From HKCCE3408 sp038530555 (GTDB lineage Bacteria; Pseudomonadota; Alphaproteobacteria; Rhodobacterales; Rhodobacteraceae), in the NCBI GenBank assembly GCA_038530555.1, contig JBCBCN010000012.1:1-64000 (forward strand): a stretch of 64,000 nucleotides of DNA, read 5' to 3'. The position numbers and the translations under genes are program-made. Below the pieces are notes generated by a model. The model worked only from the letters and a program-made list of their open reading frames with translations. It did not search any database and was not told where the DNA came from. Positions 1 through 8,163 of this stretch are shown here, piece by piece. Positions within the stretch are counted from its first letter, which is position 1, and each line of letters begins with the position of its first letter.

Positions 1-144
1 TCCGGGTCGGGCTCGGGCGCAGGCTCCGGGTCGGGCTCGGGCGCAGGCTCCGGGTCGGGCTCGGGCGCAGGCTCCGGATCGGGCTCGGGCGCAGGCTCCG
101 GATCGGGCTCGGGCGCGGGCTCCGGATCGGGCTCGGGCGCGGGC
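1..144 (-). repeat. Six 24-bp tandem repeats coding for PAPEPDPE
   Basis: Six near-identical 24-base units run from the window edge, differing only at a few third positions. In the reading frame of the RTX gene they encode the eight-residue repeat PAPEPDPE. This is a rigid acidic linker or stalk and a likely site of copy-number variation. The array probably continues beyond the edge. Confidence 0.9.
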
Positions 145-3100
145 AGATCACCATAGAGTGGGCCGAGCGCGTCAATATCGCCGCCCGCATCGGCCAAGAA
201 CACCGCTTCCAGGTCGGAGATCGGACGATCCAGAAGCAGGACATTCTCGATCTCACCGTCGAAATGCCATTCCAGATTGTCGTCCTCGCCTTTGCGCGTC
301 CGGGTCGAGGCGCCGAGGACCAGATCTTCCTCATTGCCGGTCATGCCGTCGGCAAATCCGGTGTCACTGTCCACAAGCTCGCCGTTCAGGTAGAGCTTGA
401 TCTCGTCGGCATCGAAGGTGAAGGCGAGGTGGTATTCCTCTCCCGCTTCGATCCGCACACCGCTATCGAACAGGAACTTTTGGTCATCCTCCGACTGAAA
501 GCGGACCTTAAGCATCCCGTTGCCTTCGATATAGGCGGTCAGATGCCCGCCGGTCTCAAAGCCGGAATGGTCCTTGGAGAACAGCGCCTGTTTCTGGGCG
601 TTGCCAGGATTGTAAGCCGTAAAGCTCATCGCCCAGGTACCCTCGGCCACGGCCTGCGCTGCGTCATGGGGGATCTCGATGGGCTGATCGTCCCCGCCGA
701 ACATCCCGCCATCATCGCTCAGCAGGACCTCGGGCGCCTCCAGGTTGTCGGGCACCGCGCGGTCGAAGGTGACATCGCCCGCCGCCAGCCACTGGTTGGA
801 CGAGAAGCTTTCGGGATCGCTGCCGATTGGGTCGCCGTCGAGATCGCGGCTATCATAGCCCAGATGCATCTCCCCGTCGATTTCGGTCCACTTGGTCTCA
901 CCCGTGGGGGCGAAGGCCTCCTGTAGTTGATCGATCGTGTCCACGACACCGTAATGCACGCCGGCATCGGTCTCGATATCGTCTTCCTCGACCCGGTCAC
1001 CATGGACCACAAGATAGCCCAGGTAATCCTCGTCATGGGCGCCACCGCCATTGCCCTGCTGGGAATAGATGGTGACGATGGAGACGGCGTCGTCCTTGAT
1101 CCCATCCCCATCCGTGTCGACGGTTGTGTAGTCGACTTTGACTTGGGTGGTGTGACCCTTGACCGAGATCGTGTCGCCTTCCTCTTTGGAAAAGTCCGCG
1201 ATCACGTCGATGCCGATCCCGTCAACCCAGTGGTCATGGACAAAGCGGTTTTCGCCCGCCACGCCGTGCCAGTGGATCATCCGGCCATCGCCCATCGTAT
1301 TGTCGAGTATGGACTCGCGCGTGCCGTTGATCAGCGTCTCGATTTGGAAATGGTCAGCGCCCGCGCCGCCCTCCAGCACATCGTCGCCCACAAGTGGTTG
1401 ATCGAGCCAGTCGAAGAGCTTCAGATAGGTCTCATCGATGTAAGGCGCAGGCCGCGAGGGATCGTCGAGCACAAGCTGGCCCGCGCGGTCCTCACCCACA
1501 TCGGCGCGGGAGCGGATGACGTCATCGCCGTCGCCACCGCGGACCCAGTCCGAGCCCCAGCCGCCGTCGACCGTGTCATTGCCCGCGCCGCCATCGACGA
1601 TGTCATCGCCGTAGCCGCCGAGCACGCTGTCATTGCCCGCGCCACCATCGAGCACATCGTCCCCGGCGCCGCCTTCGATCGTGTCGTTGCCGCCATTGCC
1701 GTCGATCGTGTCGTCGCCCGCCAGCATGGGTTGGGTTCCGGCCGGGTTGGTCAAGGCAGCGCCGGGGCCGTCATTGATCAACTCGTTGATCTGGCCCGCA
1801 TCCAGCACGTCCTCGGGCGTGTAGCCGCCCCAGACACCGAAGCCCGCGATACCGCCCTCGAACTCATTGACCAGGTTCTCGCGGTCGGTCGCGAATTCTT
1901 GGGCCGTGTCGTTGAGCTCGGTGATGCGCTGATCGGCGCCAAAGACCCACGGCTCATCATTGGCGAGCAGATAGGCCTCCATGTAGCCGCCGGGCCGGGC
2001 CACATCGCCCTCGGTCGCGGTCCATGCGTTGTTTGGCACGGCCTGGCCATCGAGATAGACGGTCACGCCCATATTGGTGAAGTTGACGGCGATATGCTGC
2101 CACTCCCCTTCGCTCAAAAGCGGGCCGGTTTCCCATGTGTGGTTTGAGCCGCCATCGCCCTCGGCCATGCGCAGGAAAAGCCCGCCGTCATCAGTGTGTC
2201 CCAGGCGGAAATGCCCGCCCTCACCCGATTGCTTCTGGTCCTTGGTCACGATGGCGCTGGTCTCACCCAGATCGTCGGGGCGCACCCAAACGGCAATCGT
2301 GCCCTGGGTGATGTTCATCCCGCTGTCATGGGCCAGATAGGCGAAGCTGTCCTCACCATTGAAATAAAGCGCGTTGGTGCCCGCCCCGCCGGGGCCCTCG
2401 GTTGTGGCTTCAGTGTTGAGCAGCGCCTGGTTTTCATAGAGCGTGTAGGCCTTGACCGTGCCGCCCGCCGCTGCCGCTTGATCGGCATAGGCGCCGTCCA
2501 CGGCATTGTCGAAGCCCCAATAACCCAGGGCGCCGGGCAGGCCGTCGGGCGCTGCCGGGGCCTCGGGCGCCAGGTTCTCAGAAGCGCCGGTCCCGTCGAT
2601 ATCCTGGCCCGCAACTTCGACCGTGCCAACCTGATCGGTAAACGGCGCGCGGGTCGGCGGCGGGGTGTCATCGGCAGGCGTCGGCGCGCCGATCATCGCC
2701 TCGTCCCAATTGTCGTTGTCGAAGGCCGCGTAGGGATCGCCGGTGATCGCGCCCAGCACGTTGGTGCCCGGCCCGCCATGGCCGCCATGGTCGCCGCCGC
2801 CATTCATTCCGCCCATCATCTGCATGGGCTCCCGGGTGTCGTAGCCTTTGACCTCTTCGCCATCGATCACGGTGATCTTTTCTTCACCGCCAGGCATCAG
2901 CGCCTCATTCACATCCTCGATGCTCTCGACGATGCCGTAGGTCACATTGTCGTCGGTCTCGATGTCGTCGACATCCACCAGATCGCCAAAGACAATCGTC
3001 TGACCAATGAGATCCCGGTCATGGGCGCCGCCATTGCCGTGCTGGACCGAGATCACCGTGATGATGCTCTCGTCCACGCCGTCGCCATTGACGTCCTCAT

Positions 3101-4358
3101 AGGTCACATAGGGAACCGCAGTATGGCCGATGACGGCGATATGGTCTTCCTCGGCGTTATAATCGGCGATGATGTCGATGCCGAAATTGTCAGTCCAGTG
3201 GTCGTGCAGCTCATCGTTCTCGCCTGCGACCCCGGCCCAGTTGATGGTGCCGTCGGCGCGCACATGCTGCTCGATGATGTCGAGCTTGCCGGCCAGAAGC
3301 GGGCTGATCAGGAATGTGTCATTGCCCTCCCCCCCGATGAGAACGTCATCGGCCTTGAGCGGCTGATCATTGAAGGCAAAAAGCTTGTTGGTCTCGGGAT
3401 CGACCTCATTGTCGGGGTCGGGCCGGGTGATCCGGTCGATCAGGATCTGGCCGATCGCTTGCTCGCCCGCATCCGAGCGCGAGACCAGGATGTCATTGCC
3501 AGCGCCGCCATCGATCACGTCCGAGCCGCGCTCACCATCAAGCACGTCATCGCCGTCGCCGCCATAGATGACGTCGTCGCCATAGCCGCCCTTGATGTGG
3601 TCGTCGCCTGCCTGGCCGTTGATCGTGTCATCACCGCCAGCGCCCTGGATCTTGTCTGCGCCATCCGTGGCCTCACCCTCGACCGGGCCGTCCAGCGTTT
3701 CGGTGATGAAATAGGACGGATGATACTCCTCGACCGGGATCACCGGCACATCTGCAGGCGGGTTCTGAAAGTCCTCGACGCTCTGATAGAACGCGCTTTG
3801 ATCAACCGGCAGTCCGTCGATCTGCATTTGCAGCGTCATGCCGCCACCGCCATCGAAATAGAGCAGGTCGACCTCATAAAGACCGCTTTCGAAGTCCGCT
3901 ACGCGCGCGGAGCTGTCCGTCGCACGGCCGTTGGCGAACTCGGAAAAGTCCACGCCGCCGATCTCGAGCTTAAAGCCATCGTCCGAGATGATCTCGATCT
4001 CATGTACGCCGGGCGGGATATAGATGTAGCCGGACATCGTCAGGGCCGAGGGGCCCATCTCGGTATCGCCTGCGCCGCTAACCGAGGCACCATCGCTATC
4101 GAGAAACTTCTCTACCGTCGTGTCGCTCTTATTGGAGCGATAAAACATCTCGGTTGCCACAAAGGTCGCCACCGGCGTGCCCTCGGCAGCCTCGGCCGCT
4201 TTCTCGATGTTCCAGATGCCGTTGCCGGTCACATAGGCCGCCCCCGCGAGGCCCGTTCCGGTGCTCGGCACACCTGTCACATCCGCCGCCGCAACGGCTG
4301 TTTGCATTCCGGCTGGGGTGTCCGGATTTGAGGGGTCGAAGTAGTAGTATGTCGTCAT
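1..4358 (-). CDS. Giant RTX-type calcium-binding exoprotein with PA14 and LamG domains (3' end off window)
   Basis: About 1,452 codons are present from the ATG at 4358; no stop lies in the window, so the C-terminus is missing. A PA14-like domain occupies roughly residues 37-190 (segment GYIYIPPGVHEIEI). A first block of RTX nonapeptides (GGxGxDxxx, e.g. GGYGDDVIYGGDGDDVL) is at about 230-293, a first LamG/concanavalin-like domain at about 607-790, a second RTX block at about 873-953 and a second LamG at about 1232-1353. An acidic proline-rich repeat follows from about 1403. Each RTX block is followed by a similar stretch of about 140 residues containing a GxDxIADxxxEE segment. There is no N-terminal signal peptide, as expected for type I secretion, whose signal would be C-terminal and unseen. 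RTX repeats bind calcium outside the cell; PA14 and LamG suggest glycan binding. An adhesin or surface-layer role is inference. Confidence 0.85.
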   Translation of the reverse strand, partial: MTTYYYFDPSNPDTPAGMQTAVAAADVTGVPSTGTGLAGAAYVTGNGIWNIEKAAEAAEGTPVATFVATEMFYRSNKSDTTVEKFLDSDGASVSGAGDTEMGPSALTMSGYIYIPPGVHEIEIISDDGFKLEIGGVDFSEFANGRATDSSARVADFESGLYEVDLLYFDGGGGMTLQMQIDGLPVDQSAFYQSVEDFQNPPADVPVIPVEEYHPSYFITETLDGPVEGEATDGADKIQGAGGDDTINGQAGDDHIKGGYGDDVIYGGDGDDVLDGERGSDVIDGGAGNDILVSRSDAGEQAIGQILIDRITRPDPDNEVDPETNKLFAFNDQPLKADDVLIGGEGNDTFLISPLLAGKLDIIEQHVRADGTINWAGVAGENDELHDHWTDNFGIDIIADYNAEEDHIAVIGHTAVPYVTYEDVNGDGVDESIITVISVQHGNGGAHDRDLIGQTIVFGDLVDVDDIETDDNVTYGIVESIEDVNEALMPGGEEKITVIDGEEVKGYDTREPMQMMGGMNGGGDHGGHGGPGTNVLGAITGDPYAAFDNDNWDEAMIGAPTPADDTPPPTRAPFTDQVGTVEVAGQDIDGTGASENLAPEAPAAPDGLPGALGYWGFDNAVDGAYADQAAAAGGTVKAYTLYENQALLNTEATTEGPGGAGTNALYFNGEDSFAYLAHDSGMNITQGTIAVWVRPDDLGETSAIVTKDQKQSGEGGHFRLGHTDDGGLFLRMAEGDGGSNHTWETGPLLSEGEWQHIAVNFTNMGVTVYLDGQAVPNNAWTATEGDVARPGGYMEAYLLANDEPWVFGADQRITELNDTAQEFATDRENLVNEFEGGIAGFGVWGGYTPEDVLDAGQINELINDGPGAALTNPAGTQPMLAGDDTIDGNGGNDTIEGGAGDDVLDGGAGNDSVLGGYGDDIVDGGAGNDTVDGGWGSDWVRGGDGDDVIRSRADVGEDRAGQLVLDDPSRPAPYIDETYLKLFDWLDQPLVGDDVLEGGAGADHFQIETLINGTRESILDNTMGDGRMIHWHGVAGENRFVHDHWVDGIGIDVIADFSKEEGDTISVKGHTTQVKVDYTTVDTDGDGIKDDAVSIVTIYSQQGNGGGAHDEDYLGYLVVHGDRVEEDDIETDAGVHYGVVDTIDQLQEAFAPTGETKWTEIDGEMHLGYDSRDLDGDPIGSDPESFSSNQWLAAGDVTFDRAVPDNLEAPEVLLSDDGGMFGGDDQPIEIPHDAAQAVAEGTWAMSFTAYNPGNAQKQALFSKDHSGFETGGHLTAYIEGNGMLKVRFQSEDDQKFLFDSGVRIEAGEEYHLAFTFDADEIKLYLNGELVDSDTGFADGMTGNEEDLVLGASTRTRKGEDDNLEWHFDGEIENVLLLDRPISDLEAVFLADAGGDIDALGPLYGDLPAPEPDPEPAPEPDPEPAPEPDPEPAPEPDPEPAPEPDPEPAPEPDP

Positions 4359-4914
4359 GGCATATCTCTCCCGCGGGCGCTCCGGGGCATACCGGCGCCA
4401 GGCAGTCTTCCTGAATTTATTTTGTTGAACCGTCTAAGTCGGGGGCATGCCTGGGCGGGCTTTGGGCCTCGCCGAGACGCTGCTCGGGCACTCACAACTG
4501 AGCCTCAAAGTACGTCCAAATGTGTCGAAAACGGGGCAGACACGCGCATCGGCCGTTGGATTTGCCCGATCCCGTCGCTACTTAGGCAGTATTTTGCCCA
4601 GCTCTCGCCAGACCCTTAAAAATAATGGAAAATTATCGCGTAATTTTCCGCCGAAGGCTGTCCACGATTTGGCGCAAAAGAGCGCAAACTGTTTCTAAGT
4701 CGCCCATTTGACGACAGTCCTTTATGTCAGCGTAATTGTCGCAGATTTGGCAACCTTCACCTGGCGCGGCTTTCCCGCATTCAGACATGCCCGTGCCCCT
4801 GAGAAGCGCGGCTCGGGCAGCGAGACGACTCACCCAGTTTTGCATCAGATCCAAGAGAAACACCGCCTCTTTTCCCAGACGGCGAAACCGGGCACCCTCC
4901 GGCTCGGAGGCAAG
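4359..4914. other. 556-bp intergenic region between the divergent RTX gene and bciA
   Basis: No convincing gene was found. It must hold the divergent promoters of the RTX gene and bciA. It includes a perfect inverted repeat at 4627-4649. An upstream in-frame extension of bciA (to 4708) and an opposite-strand reading frame (4633-4932) both lack ribosome sites and typical codon use. Confidence 0.5.
4627..4649. promoter_or_regulatory. Perfect inverted repeat, candidate operator
   Basis: Nine-base arms GGAAAATTA and TAATTTTCC flank the five bases TCGCG. The element is AT-rich in a GC-rich setting and lies between the divergent RTX gene and bciA. It could be a regulator site or an RNA hairpin; no protein can be assigned. 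Confidence 0.35.
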
Positions 4915-5877
4915 ATGAGCCAGTCTGGACATATACGCGTGGCGCTTCTAGGGGCCACTGGCACGGCAGGGCGCGCGACGGCTCAGGCGCTTTTGGCGCG
5001 CGGTCATAGCGTGACCGCATTCGGCCGCACCGATCCGAGGATCGCAGGGCTCAAGGCGCGGGCGTGCGATCTGACACAGCCTGGCGCGCTGGAGGCGGCC
5101 ATGGCCGGGCATCCGGGCTTCGAGGCGATGATCTCCTGCCTGGCTTCGCGCAGCGGCGCGCCCACAGAGGCTTGGGCCATTGACCACGCCGCGCATGTCA
5201 CGGCCCTTGAAGCCGCCCAGAGCCACGGGATCGGGCATTTCGTCATGCTCTCGGCGCTTTGCGTGCAAAAACCACGCCTGGCCTTTCAACACGCGAAGCT
5301 GGCCTTTGAAGAGCGCCTCATCGCCTCGGGCCTTCGCTATTCGATTGTCCGGCCAACGGCGTTCTTCAAATCGCTCAGCGGGCAGATCGCACGTGTGAAG
5401 GAAGGGCGGCCCTTTCTAGTCTTCGGCGACGGGCGCGGCACGGCCTGCAAGCCGATCAGTGACCGAGACCTCGGCGCGTTCATCGCCGATTGCCTGGACA
5501 CTCAGGCGCATTGGAATGCCGTCCTGCCCATCGGCGGGCCCGGCCCGGCCATCACCCCCATGGATCAAGCCGAAATGCTCGCCCTGCTTCTCGGCCGACC
5601 CGTGCGCTTGCGCCGTGTGCCGCACGGCGTGATGGATGCGATTATAGCTGGCCTCAGCGTTGCGGGGCGCATTTCAGCCAAGGCGGCGACCAAAGCCGAG
5701 CTCGCGCGCATCGGGCGCTACTATGCCCGGGAAGCGATGCTTGTCTGGGACGCGGAGGCCGGACGCTACGATGCGGAGGCGACACCTGAAACCGGAAAAG
5801 ACCTGCTGATCGAGCACTACGAAAAGGTCCTGCGCGGAGAGGTTGAGGTCGATCTTGGCGCGCATGCTTTGTTTTAG
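4915..5877 (+). CDS. bciA: Divinyl (proto)chlorophyllide a 8-vinyl-reductase, BciA type
   Basis: This 320-residue protein reduces the C8 vinyl group of chlorophyllide precursors to ethyl, using NADPH, during bacteriochlorophyll synthesis. It is an atypical short-chain/NmrA-like Rossmann protein: the glycine motif LLGATGTAGRATA is at about residues 9-21, and SDRDLGAFIADCL and the following GGPGPAITPMDQAE match the DVR/BciA family in length and order. The ATG at 4915 is preceded by GGAGG; the longer frame starting at 4708 lacks such a site and adds unrelated sequence. No other photosynthesis gene lies in the window, but in purple bacteria bciA is commonly outside the photosynthesis cluster. A plain NAD(P)H-binding oxidoreductase is the alternative. 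Confidence 0.82.
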   Translation: MSQSGHIRVALLGATGTAGRATAQALLARGHSVTAFGRTDPRIAGLKARACDLTQPGALEAAMAGHPGFEAMISCLASRSGAPTEAWAIDHAAHVTALEAAQSHGIGHFVMLSALCVQKPRLAFQHAKLAFEERLIASGLRYSIVRPTAFFKSLSGQIARVKEGRPFLVFGDGRGTACKPISDRDLGAFIADCLDTQAHWNAVLPIGGPGPAITPMDQAEMLALLLGRPVRLRRVPHGVMDAIIAGLSVAGRISAKAATKAELARIGRYYAREAMLVWDAEAGRYDAEATPETGKDLLIEHYEKVLRGEVEVDLGAHALF

Positions 5878-5884
5878 GCCGCGC

Positions 5885-6067
5885 TCAAACCTGAACGGGC
5901 ACCAGCGCAACACTCAACAGACCCGTGGCTGCAACCGCACCGTAGACCCAATACTTCCACACCGGCCCCTCCTCCTTCCAGTTCCGGCGAAAGCGGTGAC
6001 CGGCCAGGATCGCCAAAACAAAGATCGTAGTGGCAAGCGCAGGGCTAAGCGTAAGCTGGGCGAGCAA
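5885..6067 (-). CDS. Small two-helix membrane protein, function unknown
   Basis: A 60-residue protein read from a TTG at 6067, with GAGGAA six bases upstream; no in-frame ATG is available. Two hydrophobic segments (about residues 8-23 and 40-56) flank a basic, tryptophan-containing loop RRNWKEEGPVWKYW, which predicts a hairpin inner-membrane protein. It converges on bciA with a 7-bp gap. I do not recognise the family. Confidence 0.55.
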   Translation of the reverse strand: MLAQLTLSPALATTIFVLAILAGHRFRRNWKEEGPVWKYWVYGAVAATGLLSVALVPVQV

Positions 6068-6140
6068 AATGATTCCTCATTGACGATTTATAAGCTAGGT
6101 TGAGGGTCTGATTTTAAACAGCTGATCATGGGAGGCGCAT

Positions 6141-6659
6141 ATGGCACCGAGCTCTTACCAGGCCCCGACGCGCAAAGACAGCACCGGCCGACACAGCCAA
6201 AGCACAAAAACGAATTTGGCCGTCGAAGCCGCCACAGTGGAAAAGCTCATCGCGCAAAAAGGCAACTCGGTCTATGCGATCCGGCCCGGCGATACCCTCA
6301 ATCAGGCGGTGCAGGTCCTGGCCGAAAAGCGCATCGGCGCGCTGATGGTCACCGACGATGACGGCATGATGCAGGGGATCCTGTCCGAGCGTGATATCGT
6401 ACGCAAACTGGCCGAAACGCCCGGCACCACCCTGCCGCAGACCGTGGGCGAGAACATGACCCGCAACGTGGTCTCCTGTAGCCCAGATGACCTCCTTGTG
6501 ACGGTCCTGCAACGGATGAATGAGGGTAGGTTCCGCCACATGCCGGTGCTGGAAGACGGAGTTCTGATGGGCATGCTGACGATTGGCGATGTGGTGGGCT
6601 TCCGCCTGCGTGAACTTGAGCATGAAGCCCTGCAACTCAAGCAATTGATCGTAGGCTGA
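6141..6659 (+). CDS. CBS-domain pair protein
   Basis: This 172-residue protein has a polar N-terminus of about 35 residues, then two CBS motifs (about 45-100 and 110-165) with the signatures RIGALMVTDDDG, GILSERDIVRKL and RHMPVLEDGVLMGMLTIGDVV. Stand-alone CBS pairs form dimers that usually bind adenine nucleotides or similar ligands and act as energy or redox sensors. The ATG at 6141 has GGGAGG upstream. It precedes ndh on the same strand, separated by 78 bp, so a link to respiration is possible but unproven. Confidence 0.85.
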   Translation: MAPSSYQAPTRKDSTGRHSQSTKTNLAVEAATVEKLIAQKGNSVYAIRPGDTLNQAVQVLAEKRIGALMVTDDDGMMQGILSERDIVRKLAETPGTTLPQTVGENMTRNVVSCSPDDLLVTVLQRMNEGRFRHMPVLEDGVLMGMLTIGDVVGFRLRELEHEALQLKQLIVG

Positions 6660-6660
6660 C

Positions 6661-6683
6661 AAAAAAACGCGCTTTTCGGCGCG
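6661..6683 (-). terminator. Intrinsic terminator reading on the minus strand, without an obvious minus-strand gene
   Basis: An all-GC 5-bp stem (6668-6672 with 6679-6683) and a six-base loop are followed, on the minus strand, by seven U residues (6667-6661). On the plus strand no U-run follows. No minus-strand gene precedes it, so it may end an unannotated antisense or small RNA, or it may be chance. Confidence 0.4.
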
Positions 6684-6737
6684 CAATCCCTATATGCGAC
6701 AGATGGGAGGTCTGAAGCCGTTCTGAGAGGACACGCC

Positions 6738-8084
6738 ATGGCCGCGCACGCATCCGAGCATCACGTCGTCGTTGTTGGCGGTGGATTTGGTGGCCTGCAA
6801 ACCGTGCATAAGCTGCGCAAATCGGGTGCCCGTATCACCCTGATCGACAAGCGTAACCACCACCTGTTTCAGCCGCTGCTCTACCAGGTTGCCACGACCA
6901 TCCTTCCGATTTCCGAGATTGCCTGGCCGCTGCGCCAGATGGTCGGGGGGCGGCGCGATGTGACAACGCTCCTGGGCAAGGTCGTGGCCGTCGACCAAGA
7001 CGCGCGACGTCTCCGGCTCGAGGGCGGCTCAGAACTTCATTATGACACGCTGGTTCTCGCCACCGGTGCGCGGCATTCCTATTTCGGCAATGACGCGTGG
7101 GAGCCCTATGCCCCCGGCCTCAAGACACTCGAAGACGCCACCAATATTCGGCGCCGCGTGCTGACGGCATTTGAAGAGGCCGAGCAGACCGACGATCCGG
7201 CCAAGCGTGAGGCGCTGATGACCTTCGCTGTGATCGGCGCGGGCCCCACGGGCGTGGAGCTTGCCGGCGTGATCGCCGATCTGGCGCGCCGTGTTCTGCC
7301 GCGCGAATTTCGCCGCATCGACACGCGCCGCTCCCGCGTGGTCCTGATCGAGGCGGGCCCGAGGGTTTTGTCAGGCTTCCCCGATGATCTCTCGGACTAT
7401 GCCCGCGCCTCCCTCGAAAAACTGGGCGTCACAGTGATGACCGGTGAGGCGGTCAGTGAGTGCAATTCCGAAGGCTTGCAGGTCGGTGACGACTTCGTGC
7501 CCGCGCGCACCCTCATCTGGGCGGCGGGCGTGCAGGCGTCCAATGCGGGCAAGTGGCTGGGCTGCAAGACCGACCGCGCCGGTCGGGTCGAGGTGAACCC
7601 CGATCTGACCTTACCGGGACATCCGGAGATTTTCGTGATCGGCGACACGGCCTCGGTGACTTCTAACGGCAAGCCCGTGCCCGGCATCGCGCCCGCCGCC
7701 CGGCAAATGGGCTCCCATGTGGCTGCCACGGTCTGCGCCCGGATCGCTGGTCTCATTCCGCCCGAAAAGTTCACCTACCGCCATCTGGGATCGCTTGCCA
7801 CGATCGGACGCGGCGCAGCGGTCGCCGATTTCGGTCGCTTCCGGCTCAAGGGCGCCCTGGCTTGGTGGTTCTGGGGGGCGGCGCATATCTACTTTCTGAT
7901 CGGCACGCGCAGCCGGGTGACAGTCGCTTGGTCCTGGCTTTGGTCCTATTTCACAGGACAGAACTCGGCCCGGCTCATCACGGTTAGCGATCCGGTCACT
8001 GCGCGCCATGAGGCCATAGCCGCAGCCGAAGCGGTGGCAGAGGCCGCCGCGCAACAGGCCGAGGCGCTGCGCCGCTCCGCCTGA
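6738..8084 (+). CDS. ndh: Type II NADH:quinone oxidoreductase (NDH-2)
   Basis: A 448-residue non-pumping flavoprotein that passes electrons from NADH to quinone at the inner membrane face. The FAD-binding motif GGGFGG is at residues 14-19, the NADH-binding motif VIGAGPTGVELAG near 165, and the second FAD motif FVIGDTA near 300. The stretch HHLFQPLLYQVA is characteristic of the NDH-2 family. The C-terminal part has a hydrophobic membrane-anchoring segment near WWFWGAAHIYFL and ends in an Ala/Glu-rich tail. The start has GAGAGGAC upstream. It converges with the Na+-NQR operon, so two alternative NADH dehydrogenases are encoded side by side, one energy-conserving and one not. Confidence 0.9.
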   Translation: MAAHASEHHVVVVGGGFGGLQTVHKLRKSGARITLIDKRNHHLFQPLLYQVATTILPISEIAWPLRQMVGGRRDVTTLLGKVVAVDQDARRLRLEGGSELHYDTLVLATGARHSYFGNDAWEPYAPGLKTLEDATNIRRRVLTAFEEAEQTDDPAKREALMTFAVIGAGPTGVELAGVIADLARRVLPREFRRIDTRRSRVVLIEAGPRVLSGFPDDLSDYARASLEKLGVTVMTGEAVSECNSEGLQVGDDFVPARTLIWAAGVQASNAGKWLGCKTDRAGRVEVNPDLTLPGHPEIFVIGDTASVTSNGKPVPGIAPAARQMGSHVAATVCARIAGLIPPEKFTYRHLGSLATIGRGAAVADFGRFRLKGALAWWFWGAAHIYFLIGTRSRVTVAWSWLWSYFTGQNSARLITVSDPVTARHEAIAAAEAVAEAAAQQAEALRRSA

Positions 8085-8108
8085 AACAAGACGAAAACCC
8101 GCAATGCA

Positions 8109-8135
8109 AAAGGCCGGCTCTGAAAGCCGGCCTTT
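8109..8135. terminator. Bidirectional intrinsic terminator between ndh and nqrF
   Basis: A perfect 11-bp stem (8109-8119 with 8125-8135) with arms AAAGGCCGGCT and AGCCGGCCTTT and a five-base loop. The A- and T-ended arms allow it to serve the two convergent units ndh (+) and nqrABCDEF (-). Confidence 0.85.
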
Positions 8136-8163
8136 GCCTGTTTAGGTCTCGATCCGGCGGGGA

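Noticed and set aside
1..144. Possible CRISPR array (24-bp repeats)
   Set aside because: Repeats are contiguous without spacers and encode PAPEPDPE in frame.
927..4331. Two long plus-strand frames (406 and 711 codons) opposite the RTX gene
   Set aside because: The minus strand shows PA14, RTX and LamG motifs in one continuous frame. The plus frames have repetitive Val/Ile/Ala-rich translations that mirror the regular RTX codons.
4633..4932. 99-codon minus-strand frame overlapping the start of bciA
   Set aside because: No ribosome site, many rare codons for this genome, and it crosses the bciA start. Not excluded, but not supported.
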